Origin: QNBT01 sp964563335
GTDB lineage: Bacteria > Planctomycetota > Phycisphaerae > Sedimentisphaerales > Anaerohalosphaeraceae
Reading direction: 5' to 3'
Assembly (NCBI GenBank): GCA_964563335.1
Contig: CAZLWL010000001.1
Span: 1 to 64,000 of the forward strand
DNA: 64,000 nucleotides
Shown: positions 26,434 through 35,885 of the stretch, piece after piece
How positions within the stretch are numbered: position 1 is the stretch's first letter
Layout of the letters: every line of letters begins with the position of its first letter
The notes under the pieces: generated by a model
Told to the model about the DNA's origin: nothing
The model's database searches: none
The model's input: the letters and a program-made list of their open reading frames with translations, nothing else
Program-made: the position numbers and the translations under genes

Positions 26434-27480
26434 ATGGAAGCAAAAAATTACGTTGCATGTAAGGATATTTTGGGGATTCAGACTAATTGTAAAGAAAAAA
26501 TTGGCTGGTCGTTTGGATATCCTCCGGAGCCTGTTTCTGATGAAGAAATTCACAAATGTCGGCTTGTCGTCAGATTTATTGTTGATCCACTTACAACTGA
26601 GGGCCGGGAAAAACAAGGCCTTCAAAAGTATCATTATTGGAGGGCGGAGCAAGGCAGAGATGCTTTGTTCTATGAGCGAAATTTTTTTGGTGGCACAAAG
26701 TTGCGGTTACTTGCAAAAGATTTATTGGCAAATAGGCCGGCGATATATGCCAACAGGAGATACATCAGACACATACGTTGGCGTTTTAACAACTTACATT
26801 CACCTGGTTATATCTTAACGGATATGGTTTGCGTATTGCTATTAAGGAAGAGTCTTTGTGCATTACACTGTTCAGCATTCCGTACACAAGGCGCGACAGT
26901 AGTCGTAACGGCCCCACCTAATACAGGCAAAACTTTAGCCACTATGCGGGCAGTATTCAACCACAATGCATCATTTATCTCGGAGGATCTGGCTGTAACT
27001 GACGGTGAAAGTATCTATGCATGCCCCTGGACTTCTACTTTTCGCTATTATGATGAGCTTAGCATGAGTCGAATAATGGCCTTAAGAATGAAACTCATGA
27101 AGTTCTTGCCGGTGATAGAGATACTTCCATTTCCCGGAACACACAAGACCATCGACACTTATATAGGAAAGGAACGTATTCTTGACCGCTCCAGGGTGAC
27201 CCACATTGCGATTCTTGCTTGTTGTAGCGGGGGCGTTGAAGTTCTGGACAAGAAAACTGCGTTTGATATGGTTTACAATATGAATCGCTATGAATTTTTC
27301 TACCGGAAAAGCCCGATGCTGACGGCTTACTCATATTTCAACCCTGAGTTTGACCCGGAGGCTTTAGTCGAAAGAGAAAAAGAAATATTGGCAAGACTGG
27401 TGAATCAGTCTGAGTGCTTCTTGGTTCAGAGCAAAGACCCTACTGAATTTGCCGACCTAATTAAGGACAAGATTGGATAA
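26434..27480 (+). CDS. HprK-like P-loop protein
   Basis: A 348-residue protein. LHCSAFR at about 144-150, a P-loop TAPPNTGKT at about 159-167 and ISEDLAV at about 182-188 reproduce the order of HPr kinase/phosphorylase (LHGSA, Walker A, acidic Walker B-like motif). The HPr-specific N-terminal domain of true HprK is replaced by about 140 unrelated residues. Similar HprK-like proteins occur in exopolysaccharide and peptide-modification loci, often with no known substrate. Given the neighbours, phosphorylation of a sugar or a regulator of polymer synthesis is conceivable. Confidence 0.68.
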   Translation: MEAKNYVACKDILGIQTNCKEKIGWSFGYPPEPVSDEEIHKCRLVVRFIVDPLTTEGREKQGLQKYHYWRAEQGRDALFYERNFFGGTKLRLLAKDLLANRPAIYANRRYIRHIRWRFNNLHSPGYILTDMVCVLLLRKSLCALHCSAFRTQGATVVVTAPPNTGKTLATMRAVFNHNASFISEDLAVTDGESIYACPWTSTFRYYDELSMSRIMALRMKLMKFLPVIEILPFPGTHKTIDTYIGKERILDRSRVTHIAILACCSGGVEVLDKKTAFDMVYNMNRYEFFYRKSPMLTAYSYFNPEFDPEALVEREKEILARLVNQSECFLVQSKDPTEFADLIKDKIG

Positions 27481-27539
27481 TCAGTCTAATCTGAGGATGT
27501 CGTAAGTGCTGGGAAAGATTCAATAGGTACGATGCAAGA

Positions 27540-28742
27540 ATGACAGAGCAAAGCGATAAAAGGAATTTTCCAAGAATCTGCCTTGTATCTTCGGTGCCGA
27601 GGACACTATGGCGTTTTTATGGTGGCCTGATAAGACAACTAATGAAAGATTCAGTGAAGGTAACGGTCGTAAGCTCAGACACACCGCGATTGTACGAGAT
27701 GAGGGGTCAACTCGGCTGCGCCATTTTGCCGGTGGAGATCACCCGCAGAATGTCTCCGATGAAGGATTTGAGCGCAATTCTCAAGCTCACATGGCACCTC
27801 CGTCGGGAAAAGTATGACATAGTACATGCCCATATACCCAAAGGCGGCCTTGTAGGTATGGTATCAGCGTTCTTAGCCCGAGTCCCCACCCGAATATACA
27901 CAATGCATGGATTATTGCTGGAAACTTTCACCGGCTCAAAACAAAAACTTCTTTGGTTGATTGAGTGGTTAACCTGTAAATCGGCGACGAATGTGCTGGT
28001 GGTTGGTCCCAGCCTGAAACAGCGGGTACTTGAGGAGAAACTGTGTCCTCTTTCTAAAATGCAGATTCTCGGTGATGGGACAGCATGTGGAATCGATCTG
28101 GAGAAATTCAATCGCACTGAAAGGACCGCTGCATTAGGCAGGCAGACCAGACAGAAGTTGAATATCCCCGAGGATGCGATAGTTATTGGATACGTGGGCA
28201 GGATTATTCCTGATAAAGGAATTAAATGTTTGGTTTATGCATTTGAAATAGTTCAAAAGCAATTGGAAAATTCCTATTTACTGTTGGTAGGGGCTTTCGA
28301 GACCGTGCGTCAAACCTTCTGTCAGAAAACTATAGGCATAATCAACAGCAATGATAATATTAAAAATACGAGATATGTCGAAGATCCCGTACCGTTTTAT
28401 GCGGCCATGGATATAGTTGTATTGCCTTCCCGGCGTGAAGGTTTTGGTTTGACTCTAATTGAAGCAGCGGCGTTGGGATTGCCTACTATTGCCACCAAAG
28501 TCACCGGTTGTGTGGATGCTGTTGTGGATAATGTTACAGGGCTGCTCGTAGAAAAGGATAACAACAAGCAGTTTGCTGAAGCAATATTGAAACTGGCCCG
28601 GAGCGCCGAATTGCGAAACAAGTTGGGACACGAGGGCGGCAAACGAGCTAGAAAGCTTTTTGGTTCTGAAAGGCTAATTGAGGAACATATGGCGTTGTAT
28701 GAGGAGCTTTTGGGTAAGGCAATCCAGCATAAGGCTGAATAA
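27540..28742 (+). CDS. Family 4 glycosyltransferase
   Basis: A 400-residue GT-B enzyme with the WcaA/PimB-like layout: YDIVHAHIPKGGLVG in the N-terminal domain, IVIGYVGRIIPDKGIKCL at the start of the donor domain, and LPSRREGFGLTLIEAAALG followed by LPTIATKVTG as donor-binding signature. It is the third GT4 enzyme of the locus, in line with a repeat unit of several sugars. No strong ribosome binding site is seen before ATG 27540. Confidence 0.9.
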   Translation: MTEQSDKRNFPRICLVSSVPRTLWRFYGGLIRQLMKDSVKVTVVSSDTPRLYEMRGQLGCAILPVEITRRMSPMKDLSAILKLTWHLRREKYDIVHAHIPKGGLVGMVSAFLARVPTRIYTMHGLLLETFTGSKQKLLWLIEWLTCKSATNVLVVGPSLKQRVLEEKLCPLSKMQILGDGTACGIDLEKFNRTERTAALGRQTRQKLNIPEDAIVIGYVGRIIPDKGIKCLVYAFEIVQKQLENSYLLLVGAFETVRQTFCQKTIGIINSNDNIKNTRYVEDPVPFYAAMDIVVLPSRREGFGLTLIEAAALGLPTIATKVTGCVDAVVDNVTGLLVEKDNNKQFAEAILKLARSAELRNKLGHEGGKRARKLFGSERLIEEHMALYEELLGKAIQHKAE

Positions 28743-28815
28743 ATTGATTTACAGTAAATCGTCGAAGATGTTGCACGCATTCAACTTTTACTCATTTTGA
28801 GAAGAGGTCTGAAGA

Positions 28816-29469
28816 ATGAAATTAAGTGAGAAAGAAGTACAACAGTATTTTGATAAGGTGCCCAAACGATGGGACGCACTTTATTCACATGAAAATCGAT
28901 TTAAGTACGTCATAAATAAATGGCTGCGTAAGGGTCTTTTCGAAAGGTACAGGCTTGTCTTCGAACACTGCGGAGACCTTGCCGGGGCAAGAGTGTTGGA
29001 TATAGGCTGCGGTAGCGGCCGATACAGTATTGAATGTGTTAAAAGAGGAGCCGAGCGCGTAGTGGGAGTCGATTTTGCTCCATCAATGATTGAATATTCT
29101 CAAAAAGTGGCCCAACAGATGGGGGTGGCAGAGAAATGTGAATTCATTTGCGATGACTTTCTGTCGCATCAGTTCGACCGTTCGTTTGATATTGTGCTGG
29201 CACTGGGATTTTTTGACTACATCCAAGAGCCAGAGCCAATATTCAAGAAGATTGCTCGGTTGACTCCTCGTAAATTCGTGGCATCGTTTCCCAAGTTCAC
29301 GTTTTTTTGGGGCATTCAGCGCCATATCCGTTACAACTGGATTAGAAAATGTCCGATTTATTATTATTCCGCTGAACAATTAGAGCACTTATATAAGGAA
29401 GCACCTTTTGTGAGATTCAGGATAATCGAGGGCAAAAGGGGCTTTTTTGGCGTAGGAGAGGGTATTTAA
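28816..29469 (+). CDS. Class I SAM-dependent methyltransferase
   Basis: A 217-residue Rossmann-fold methyltransferase. Motif I is VLDIGCGSGRY at about 60-70, followed by VGVDFAPSMIEYS for the acidic residue of motif II and ALGFFDYIQEP for motif IV. ATG 28816 has AAGAGG 8-10 nt upstream. Its place between a glycosyltransferase and a polysaccharide deacetylase suggests O-methylation of a sugar, but the substrate is not readable from sequence. Confidence 0.85.
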   Translation: MKLSEKEVQQYFDKVPKRWDALYSHENRFKYVINKWLRKGLFERYRLVFEHCGDLAGARVLDIGCGSGRYSIECVKRGAERVVGVDFAPSMIEYSQKVAQQMGVAEKCEFICDDFLSHQFDRSFDIVLALGFFDYIQEPEPIFKKIARLTPRKFVASFPKFTFFWGIQRHIRYNWIRKCPIYYYSAEQLEHLYKEAPFVRFRIIEGKRGFFGVGEGI

Positions 29470-29561
29470 TCAGGTCAGAAGAGACTGCGTATGGCGAGTG
29501 TCAGCCTCTCGTTGTCTCGGTAGTGGGTTGTATTGAGTTTGTCATGCGGAGATAGGATAAT

Positions 29562-30467
29562 ATGTTAAATGCTCTTTCTTTTGATGTTGAAGACGGCTGG
29601 AGCATTTTTTCCCGTGACTGGCTGTTCAGAGAGATAGAACTAACAGATACCATAGTGAGAGATACCGATTGGGTACTCAAAACTCTCGAAGGGCGAAATA
29701 TCCGAGCAACCTTTTTTGTACTTGGGAATGTGGCACAGAAATTTCCATCGCTGATAAGGCAGATTGCTGATGATAAGCATGAAATCGGGGTGCATGGTTT
29801 CTCGCACAAACAGATTTTCAAGCTGACTAAGGAAGAGTTTCGCAGCGAGGTTGCTGATGTAAAAAAGTTGCTGGAAGATATTATCTCTGCACCCGTGCCT
29901 GGCTATCGGGCGCCGGCTTTTTCTGTAATACCAAAAACCAGTTGGGCTTTGGAAGTTTTAGCCGAAGAAGGTTTTGTTTATGATTCAAGCATTGTACCCT
30001 GCAAAAACAGTCGTTACGGGTGGCCGGGCTTTAGTAGGGATATTTGCAGAATTGATTTACACAGCGGGAGCAGTATCATTGAAGTGCCGATGACGGTAGT
30101 GAATTTTCCTGTCATTGGAAAAGGTTTTGTTACCGGCGGAGGGTATATTCGACATTTCCCATATTGCCTCTCGAGCTTTATGATTAAACTTATTCAGAAA
30201 CACCGCCCTGCTATCGTATATATGCACCCATACGAATTTGCGACAGGGATTTACCCTTTGTCATTTAGTCATCTTTCCAAAGAAAAGAAGAAACGGGTTT
30301 TCAGACACTTGAAATTTGCAGCGCGAAACCGGAAATCCATGCCTTGCAAGCTAAGAAAACTTTTGTCGGAATTCAAATTTTCTACTATCAGCCAGGTTAT
30401 AGAATCAGCTAAATCTTGTCCCTGCGGCATCAATTCGGTTAAACTGGATGAAACTAAAGACAAATAA
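29562..30467 (+). CDS. Polysaccharide deacetylase, NodB fold
   Basis: A 301-residue carbohydrate esterase 4 enzyme that removes N- or O-acetyl groups. The metal and catalytic residues are visible: SFDVEDGW (Asp8, Asp11), EIGVHGFSH (His78, His82) and GYRAPAFS. The N-terminus directly entering the NodB core and the C-terminal extension resemble the deacetylase subfamily often found in PEP-CTERM/exosortase polysaccharide loci. No exosortase gene is in the window. There is no signal peptide, so it would act in the cytosol on the lipid-linked unit. Confidence 0.88.
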   Translation: MLNALSFDVEDGWSIFSRDWLFREIELTDTIVRDTDWVLKTLEGRNIRATFFVLGNVAQKFPSLIRQIADDKHEIGVHGFSHKQIFKLTKEEFRSEVADVKKLLEDIISAPVPGYRAPAFSVIPKTSWALEVLAEEGFVYDSSIVPCKNSRYGWPGFSRDICRIDLHSGSSIIEVPMTVVNFPVIGKGFVTGGGYIRHFPYCLSSFMIKLIQKHRPAIVYMHPYEFATGIYPLSFSHLSKEKKKRVFRHLKFAARNRKSMPCKLRKLLSEFKFSTISQVIESAKSCPCGINSVKLDETKDK

Positions 30468-30517
30468 CCAATGTCTGCCGGTGTATAATTTACCGGATAC
30501 CTTAACAGGTGGTTGTT

Positions 30518-31588
30518 ATGGCTGATTCGCCAAATAAAAAGAAGTCTCCGGTACTTTTGTTTTTCGTGGGCTTTCTTGTGATTGTGGGCGTAATGTTTAT
30601 TGCCAATTACAGGTCACCGCTTGTGCAGGAACTTGATGCTCCTGACGATGGTATCCAAAAACTCTACACAGTTCGCGATTCGCTTGTAGCTGTTTCTAAT
30701 CGAAGCGAAATTTACCTCTGGAATTGGAAAGAGTTGGAAGATAAAGCGAAAATTATCTCCGTGAAGGCGGCTAATGTGGCGGTTTTACCTGCTGATAAAC
30801 TTGTCTTGGTTTCTGCTAATAATTCCAACACTATTATAATAAGCGATTTTGAAAATAACAGTAAACAAAAACAATTGTCTATAGAGGACGGTTGGCTATG
30901 TAAGCACTTAAGCATTAATCGCGTAGGCCGAGCAGCTTTTGGTTTTGAACAAAAAGGCGAAACCAGCCAAAATTCCAGTCCGTATGGTCGTATTCGTCTC
31001 GAAACAATTCGACCTGATTTCGACAAACTTCTTCCGGTCGCGACAATAGACAAAAAAGATAATAGTTTGTCACTGTATGGGTTGGCCATATCGAATGATG
31101 GTGCATTTATTGCAGTTGTCGGGCAGAAAAACGATGTCGGCTGGGTTGGAACAGTTGATGTCGCTCAGAAGAAATTGCTTTGGGAAAAATCGATAGAAAC
31201 ATCGGCAGATATTACGGAAATTGCCTTTTCGCCGGACGATAAGGTGCTCTATGCCGGTGGAGAGGGCAGGTATTTGTATTGTTTCGAAACGGATTCCGGA
31301 AAGACAGTAAGAAAGTTGCTCATAGATGAGGAGCAACTGACGGTTTCATTTAATGAGCAGCGAGTTACGTGTACTGAGGTTAGCCCCGATGGATTTGTGG
31401 TGGCAGCCGGTGTGAACCCCGGCAATAAAATCTATTTCTGGGATACGAGAACGAGCAAGCGACTTGGTGTCATGGGAGGTTGCCGAGGGCTTAATAACTT
31501 GGCATTTGCACCGGACTCATCTACTTTTGTTGTAGCTGGTCGAAATTATGGCGGTTCGCTAAAAGTGCGGCGTGTACCAGGCAAATAG
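30518..31588 (+). CDS. Membrane-anchored beta-propeller (WD40/YVTN-like) protein
   Basis: A 356-residue protein with an N-terminal transmembrane segment at about 12-28 (VLLFFVGFLVIVGVMFI) and a body of repeats reading SPDDKVLYAGG, SPDGFVVAAG and APDSSTFVVAG with WDTRTSKRL-type strands, as in quinoprotein/WD40 propellers. ATG 30518 is preferred to GTG 30509 because AGGTGG lies 6 nt before it. The propeller should face the periplasm. It stands between the deacetylase and the acyl-CoA genes; a scaffold role is a guess. Confidence 0.7.
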   Translation: MADSPNKKKSPVLLFFVGFLVIVGVMFIANYRSPLVQELDAPDDGIQKLYTVRDSLVAVSNRSEIYLWNWKELEDKAKIISVKAANVAVLPADKLVLVSANNSNTIIISDFENNSKQKQLSIEDGWLCKHLSINRVGRAAFGFEQKGETSQNSSPYGRIRLETIRPDFDKLLPVATIDKKDNSLSLYGLAISNDGAFIAVVGQKNDVGWVGTVDVAQKKLLWEKSIETSADITEIAFSPDDKVLYAGGEGRYLYCFETDSGKTVRKLLIDEEQLTVSFNEQRVTCTEVSPDGFVVAAGVNPGNKIYFWDTRTSKRLGVMGGCRGLNNLAFAPDSSTFVVAGRNYGGSLKVRRVPGK

Positions 31589-31617
31589 GCGCGTCAGGAG
31601 TTCAAGGATTGCTTTGC

Positions 31618-32907
31618 ATGATTGAGAGCATAAATAATGTTGCTGTTCTCGGCTCTGGTGGCACCATAGGCAGTTTGGTGGGCGGTCTTGTTGCGCAGCA
31701 TGGGATAAAGGTTTATTTTCTGAGCCGGACCGCTGAAGGTGCGAAACGCGGCCTGCAGAGGGCGATTGCCCAGGCTCGCTCGGAAGTGATAAGCCGAAAT
31801 ATCGTATGTGGTGATTATGACCATTTGTTCGAAGATGCGCTAAAAGGGGCGGATTGGATTATTGAGTGTGTCAGTGAGGACCTTGCGATAAAGCAAAGAA
31901 TGTATGAGATGATAGACGGATGCAAGAGGCCGGATACTATCGTGAGTTCCGTGACATCGAGCTTGCCTCTGGAAATTCTGCCGAAGGGCAGGTCTCGGAA
32001 TTTCAGGAAAAACTTCCTCTCTACACATTTCTATAATCCTCCCGGTAAGATGTTGGCTTGTGAGATTACAGGCCAATCCGATACTGACCCCGAAATTGTT
32101 GGCTTTATGGAGGATTTCCTGAAGCACCGGTTTCGGCGGGTGGTCATTCCTGTCAAGAACGTTGCAGGATTTGCAGGTAACCGGATAGCCTTTTTGCTTC
32201 TTAATCGGATTACGGCGTTGGCTGCCGTGTACGGCGTAGAGATGATGGATTACCTGATTGGGCCTTATACGGGCAGGCAGATGCCGCCTTTGGCGACTAT
32301 TGATTTGGTCGGATTGGACATTCACAAGGCCATTATCGAGAACTTGTACAATAACACCAGCGACGAGATGCGGCACAGCCTTGTTCCGCCTGGGTACGTC
32401 AACAAGATGATTCAAAATGGCTTCTTGGGTAACAAGACGCCTGATAGAGGCGGTTTTTATAGGAAACTTGAAAGCGGCAGGAGCGAATTTATTGATCCGG
32501 CAAGTTGTGAGTATGTGCCGGCAATAGAGCCCCACATTGGTTTTGTTGAGAAAGCCAAGCATTTTGTCCACATGGGCAGATACCGAGACGCGTTTGAGAT
32601 TATCAAAACGGTCTCCGGCAGAGAAGCTGAGATAGTCAAGGACATTCTCTGCGTGTACATAGTATACTCTTATTCGCGCATCGGTGAAGTCACCGAGTCT
32701 GATTTTGGCATAGATGGAATTGACAGAGTGATGTCCTTTGGATTCAACTGGGCTCCGCCGAGTCTGATTGTGAGTATGCTCGGTGGCAAAGAATATGTCA
32801 TTGAGCTACTGGAAAAGAAAGAGTTTGAGGTACCGGATGCGTTGAAGAATGCAGAGGATAGAAAAAGCCTGATGCTTGATGCGGGCAAGTACTTTCCGGC
32901 TCGATAA
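31618..32907 (+). CDS. 3-hydroxyacyl-CoA dehydrogenase
   Basis: A 429-residue NAD-dependent dehydrogenase of the FadB/HBD type, without the crotonase half of FadB. The Rossmann loop is VLGSGGTIGSLVG, followed by IIECVSEDLAIKQ, THFYNPPGKM and VKNVAGFAGNRI, which marks the C-terminal dimerisation domain. ATG 31618 is chosen over TTG 31609 because AAGGA lies 9 nt upstream. A thiolase gene follows after 27 nt. In the synthetic direction the two would give 3-hydroxybutyryl-CoA from acetyl-CoA. The length beyond about 290 residues includes a second C-terminal domain. Confidence 0.88.
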   Translation: MIESINNVAVLGSGGTIGSLVGGLVAQHGIKVYFLSRTAEGAKRGLQRAIAQARSEVISRNIVCGDYDHLFEDALKGADWIIECVSEDLAIKQRMYEMIDGCKRPDTIVSSVTSSLPLEILPKGRSRNFRKNFLSTHFYNPPGKMLACEITGQSDTDPEIVGFMEDFLKHRFRRVVIPVKNVAGFAGNRIAFLLLNRITALAAVYGVEMMDYLIGPYTGRQMPPLATIDLVGLDIHKAIIENLYNNTSDEMRHSLVPPGYVNKMIQNGFLGNKTPDRGGFYRKLESGRSEFIDPASCEYVPAIEPHIGFVEKAKHFVHMGRYRDAFEIIKTVSGREAEIVKDILCVYIVYSYSRIGEVTESDFGIDGIDRVMSFGFNWAPPSLIVSMLGGKEYVIELLEKKEFEVPDALKNAEDRKSLMLDAGKYFPAR

Positions 32908-32934
32908 ATGATAAATGATGATAGAGGATAGTGA

Positions 32935-34167
32935 GTGGATAATAAGCAGGTATTTATATTAGGCGGCTATCAAACAGATTTTGCGAGGAACTGGAGTAGG
33001 GAGAACAAGCATATTGCCGCGATGATGCGCGAGGCTTATGAAGGCAGCTTGGCGGTGACGGGTATTGAGCCTGCCCAAATCGGCGCCGCGTTTATCGGTA
33101 ATTTTGCGGCGGAGCTGTACTGTATGCAGGCACATCTTGGTGCATTCTTTGTTGATTTTGATCCGTGCTTTCAGGGTCTGCCAACGATGCGTTTTGAAGC
33201 AGCGTGTGCTGCCAGCGCGGTAGCTGCCCTTTCGGCCATGGTCTATATACAGGCTGGCATCTACGATTTAATATGCGTCGTTGGTGTTGAACAGATGAAA
33301 ACCGTAAGCTCTGCCAAGGGGGGCCAATTTTTAGGTACTGCCGCCTGGTATGAAAAAGAATGTGAGGGAATAGAGCTACCCTTTCCTAAACTTTTTGGCA
33401 AACTTGGGGATGAGTACGACAAAAGATATGGACTCGATGACAAATATCTGGCAAGAATTTCTGACGTTAATTACAGCAACGCCAGGAACAATCCGAATGC
33501 CCAGACGCGCAACTGGTTCATGAATTTTGAACACGCAAGGAGACTGGGTCGGTACAATTCGGTAGTCAAAGGCAGGATTAAGGTTACCGATTGTTCTCAG
33601 GTAACAGACGGGGCGGTGTGTTTGTATCTTGCTTCGGCTGATTTTGCTCAGGAATATGCAACAAAAAGAAACCTTAATATCACCCGGATTCCGAGAATCT
33701 TAGGCTGGGGTCACACAACGGCCCCGATTGAATTTGCACAGAAAGTAGCTGACTCCGCCCAGGACGAGTACGTGTTACCTATTACTCGTCAAGCGATATT
33801 GGATGCTTACAGACGAGCTGGTATAGCGGATTGTTGGGAGCTTGATGTCATAGAAACACACGATTGCTTTACAACCTCGGAGTACATGGCGATCGACCAC
33901 TTTGGACTTACTGAAGCGGGGCAATCGTGGAGAGCAATAGAAGAGGGAACCATAGAGATGGGTGGCAAGCTCCCCGTCAATCCTTCGGGCGGGCTTATCG
34001 GTTGTGGACATCCTGTTGGAGTGACTGGAGCACGACAATTACTTGACGCATATAAACAAGTTACTGAAACCGCCGGGGATTATCAAGTTGGCGGCGCAAA
34101 GAAGGTGGCCACGCTGAATATTGGTGGTACCGCAACAACAAACGTGTGTTTTGTCATAGGAAGGTAA
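32935..34167 (+). CDS. Thiolase family protein, SCP2-thiolase-like
   Basis: A 410-residue acyl-CoA thiolase. The nucleophilic Cys is C91 in EAACAASAV, HDCFTTSEY supplies the second active-site residue and GGLIGCGHPVGVTG the C-terminal Cys/His pair. The HDCF form is typical of the SCP2/archaeal subgroup. GTG 32935 is preceded by AGAGGA at 6 nt. Between a 3-hydroxyacyl-CoA dehydrogenase and an acyltransferase gene, condensation to acetoacetyl-CoA is more plausible than fatty-acid breakdown, since no acyl-CoA dehydrogenase or enoyl-CoA hydratase is near. Some relatives lack a partner OB-fold protein, as here. Confidence 0.87.
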   Translation: MDNKQVFILGGYQTDFARNWSRENKHIAAMMREAYEGSLAVTGIEPAQIGAAFIGNFAAELYCMQAHLGAFFVDFDPCFQGLPTMRFEAACAASAVAALSAMVYIQAGIYDLICVVGVEQMKTVSSAKGGQFLGTAAWYEKECEGIELPFPKLFGKLGDEYDKRYGLDDKYLARISDVNYSNARNNPNAQTRNWFMNFEHARRLGRYNSVVKGRIKVTDCSQVTDGAVCLYLASADFAQEYATKRNLNITRIPRILGWGHTTAPIEFAQKVADSAQDEYVLPITRQAILDAYRRAGIADCWELDVIETHDCFTTSEYMAIDHFGLTEAGQSWRAIEEGTIEMGGKLPVNPSGGLIGCGHPVGVTGARQLLDAYKQVTETAGDYQVGGAKKVATLNIGGTATTNVCFVIGR

Positions 34168-34177
34168 GATAAAAGAG

Positions 34178-34834
34178 GTGGCAGAACAGCCAAGAGTACG
34201 AGATATGACTCTTGAAGACGTGGATGGAGTTGTTGAGGTACACAGACATTGCTTTCCGGCTTCGGTTTCTATTTTTTCTGTATTGAGCCGGGATGTCGTC
34301 AGGTCTTACTATGCCCAGTTTGTGCAAGAGCCCGAAAGCCTTGGAGCAGTCCTCGAGGAGCCTATGTCGGGGCGTATTGTGGGATTCGCTGTTGGCACTG
34401 TTAAGGCCGGATTCAATCGCAGATTTGTGCGGCGTCGTTTTTTCAAATTTGTCTGGCACATATTTAAAGGTCTTTTCGTAAGCACCACTATCAGAAGAGT
34501 GGTAGGATCGCATCTTCGCAAAATCGGCGGTATGTTTTTTGAAAAGCGTAACGGTGCTCCAGGTAATTTAGTTTTACCGCCGCCAACAGGCCCGGTGGCG
34601 ATATTTATGCCTATTGCGGTTCACACGCAGTGGCGAAGTGGTGGCAACGCTGCCAAACTTGCAAACTATTTTGCCGACCGGCTTTTTGAAAAAGGCGCGT
34701 CGCAAGTGCGGGGGCGGATAGCTCCGGACAATCTGCCCTGCTTGAAGCTGTTCAGGAAGCTTGGCTGGAGTGAAAAAAAGGTGTCTGAGGAATGGATTGC
34801 TGTCTGGATTGATCGGGCTGAGGGTGATTCTTGA
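34178..34834 (+). CDS. GNAT-family N-acyltransferase
   Basis: A 218-residue protein of the Gcn5-related fold. The N-terminal strand/helix (VRDMTLEDVDGVVEVH) is typical, and the acyl-CoA pyrophosphate loop lies at QWRSGGNAAKL, followed by NLPCLKLFRKLGW near the C-terminus. A basic, aromatic stretch (about 75-110) in the middle is longer than in small GNAT enzymes. It starts at GTG 34178, 10 nt after the thiolase. The neighbours suggest it may use the acyl-CoA made by the thiolase and dehydrogenase. Confidence 0.8.
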   Translation: MAEQPRVRDMTLEDVDGVVEVHRHCFPASVSIFSVLSRDVVRSYYAQFVQEPESLGAVLEEPMSGRIVGFAVGTVKAGFNRRFVRRRFFKFVWHIFKGLFVSTTIRRVVGSHLRKIGGMFFEKRNGAPGNLVLPPPTGPVAIFMPIAVHTQWRSGGNAAKLANYFADRLFEKGASQVRGRIAPDNLPCLKLFRKLGWSEKKVSEEWIAVWIDRAEGDS

Positions 34835-34908
34835 TCTTATTTAGCAAGAAGTTCATCTTGTATGGATTTTCTAAAGCTTTAATACGGCGTTAGCAGAGGA
34901 GTTAAAGG

Positions 34909-35880
34909 ATGGGAATAGGCTCAATACAAAAGAAAGTAGGGTATCTGTTCCAGAAAATGGACAGTGGCCTTTGTAGGGCTATTGAGTCATTACTCATTCG
35001 AAACGAGCCAGACGATACTAAAAGCAATATGCCTTTTATCGCAGTTTGCGGAATTCCGCGCAGCGGTACGACTCTTACCTTCCAACTCATAACACAAGCG
35101 ATCGATGTGATGCTGATCAACAATCTTCATTATCTTTTTTACCGTTCTCCTTTGGTTGGATACTGGATATCAAAGTGGATTACTCGTGCATATATTTCAG
35201 ATTATCGTTCAGACTTTGGTTTTATCGCAGGATTAAACGGTCCGGCACAGGCTTATTACTTCTGGCACTATTGGTGCGATCAGAATTTAAAAGAAATCAA
35301 ACCCAAACCGGACAAAGTACGTTTACAAAGATTTATAAAGGTAATGAATGCTATTTACAGGATAGATGGCCGGCCTTTTCTTGCGGGCTTTCAGGCACAT
35401 GCCTTTTATTTGGATGAGCTTGTTTCAATTTTCGATAAGTGCCTCATCGTTCTCGTTAAAAGGGATATGCTTGCTGCGGCTCGCTCAATGTTGATGGGGA
35501 TGAGAAAAAGCGATGGCACCTTTGTTGAGATATTCTCCGCTACACCAAAAGAATCCTTGTCAGAACCCGGACAAACACCTTATGAAAAGGTTGCTCGACA
35601 AGCGTTTTTCATCAACCGTAGGATTAATGAAATAAAGGAGCAGTATTCAGATATAATCTTAGAAACCGATTACTACGAAACCTGCCGTTCCCCTCAACAA
35701 TTTCTGGAAAAGCTTGTGAAGTGTTTCTCAGATCGAGGATTCTCGTTCAATTGCAGGACAGATGTAAAAATACCGGAATCGTTTCACGCTCGTCGTGTTA
35801 TCCGCGATCAGGACGAAGACACGCATAGAATCGCCGTGGCATTGGATGCTCTGGTTGAAAAATACGGACTGGTGGATTGA
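34909..35880 (+). CDS. Sulfotransferase family protein
   Basis: A 323-residue PAPS-dependent sulfotransferase. The 5'-phosphosulfate loop is CGIPRSGTTLTF at about 46-57 and the 3'-phosphate site is VLVKRDMLAAARSM. No signal peptide or membrane anchor is seen. ATG 34909 has AGAGGAG about 10 nt upstream. The gene nearly abuts the following aminotransferase gene, which begins 5 nt after its stop. The acceptor is probably the sugar or acyl product of this block; no PAPS-synthesis genes are in the window. Confidence 0.87.
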   Translation: MGIGSIQKKVGYLFQKMDSGLCRAIESLLIRNEPDDTKSNMPFIAVCGIPRSGTTLTFQLITQAIDVMLINNLHYLFYRSPLVGYWISKWITRAYISDYRSDFGFIAGLNGPAQAYYFWHYWCDQNLKEIKPKPDKVRLQRFIKVMNAIYRIDGRPFLAGFQAHAFYLDELVSIFDKCLIVLVKRDMLAAARSMLMGMRKSDGTFVEIFSATPKESLSEPGQTPYEKVARQAFFINRRINEIKEQYSDIILETDYYETCRSPQQFLEKLVKCFSDRGFSFNCRTDVKIPESFHARRVIRDQDEDTHRIAVALDALVEKYGLVD

Positions 35881-35885
35881 CGAAT

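Noticed and set aside
31840..32571. Minus-strand frame of 243 codons
   Set aside because: Antisense to the 3-hydroxyacyl-CoA dehydrogenase gene, no recognisable domain.
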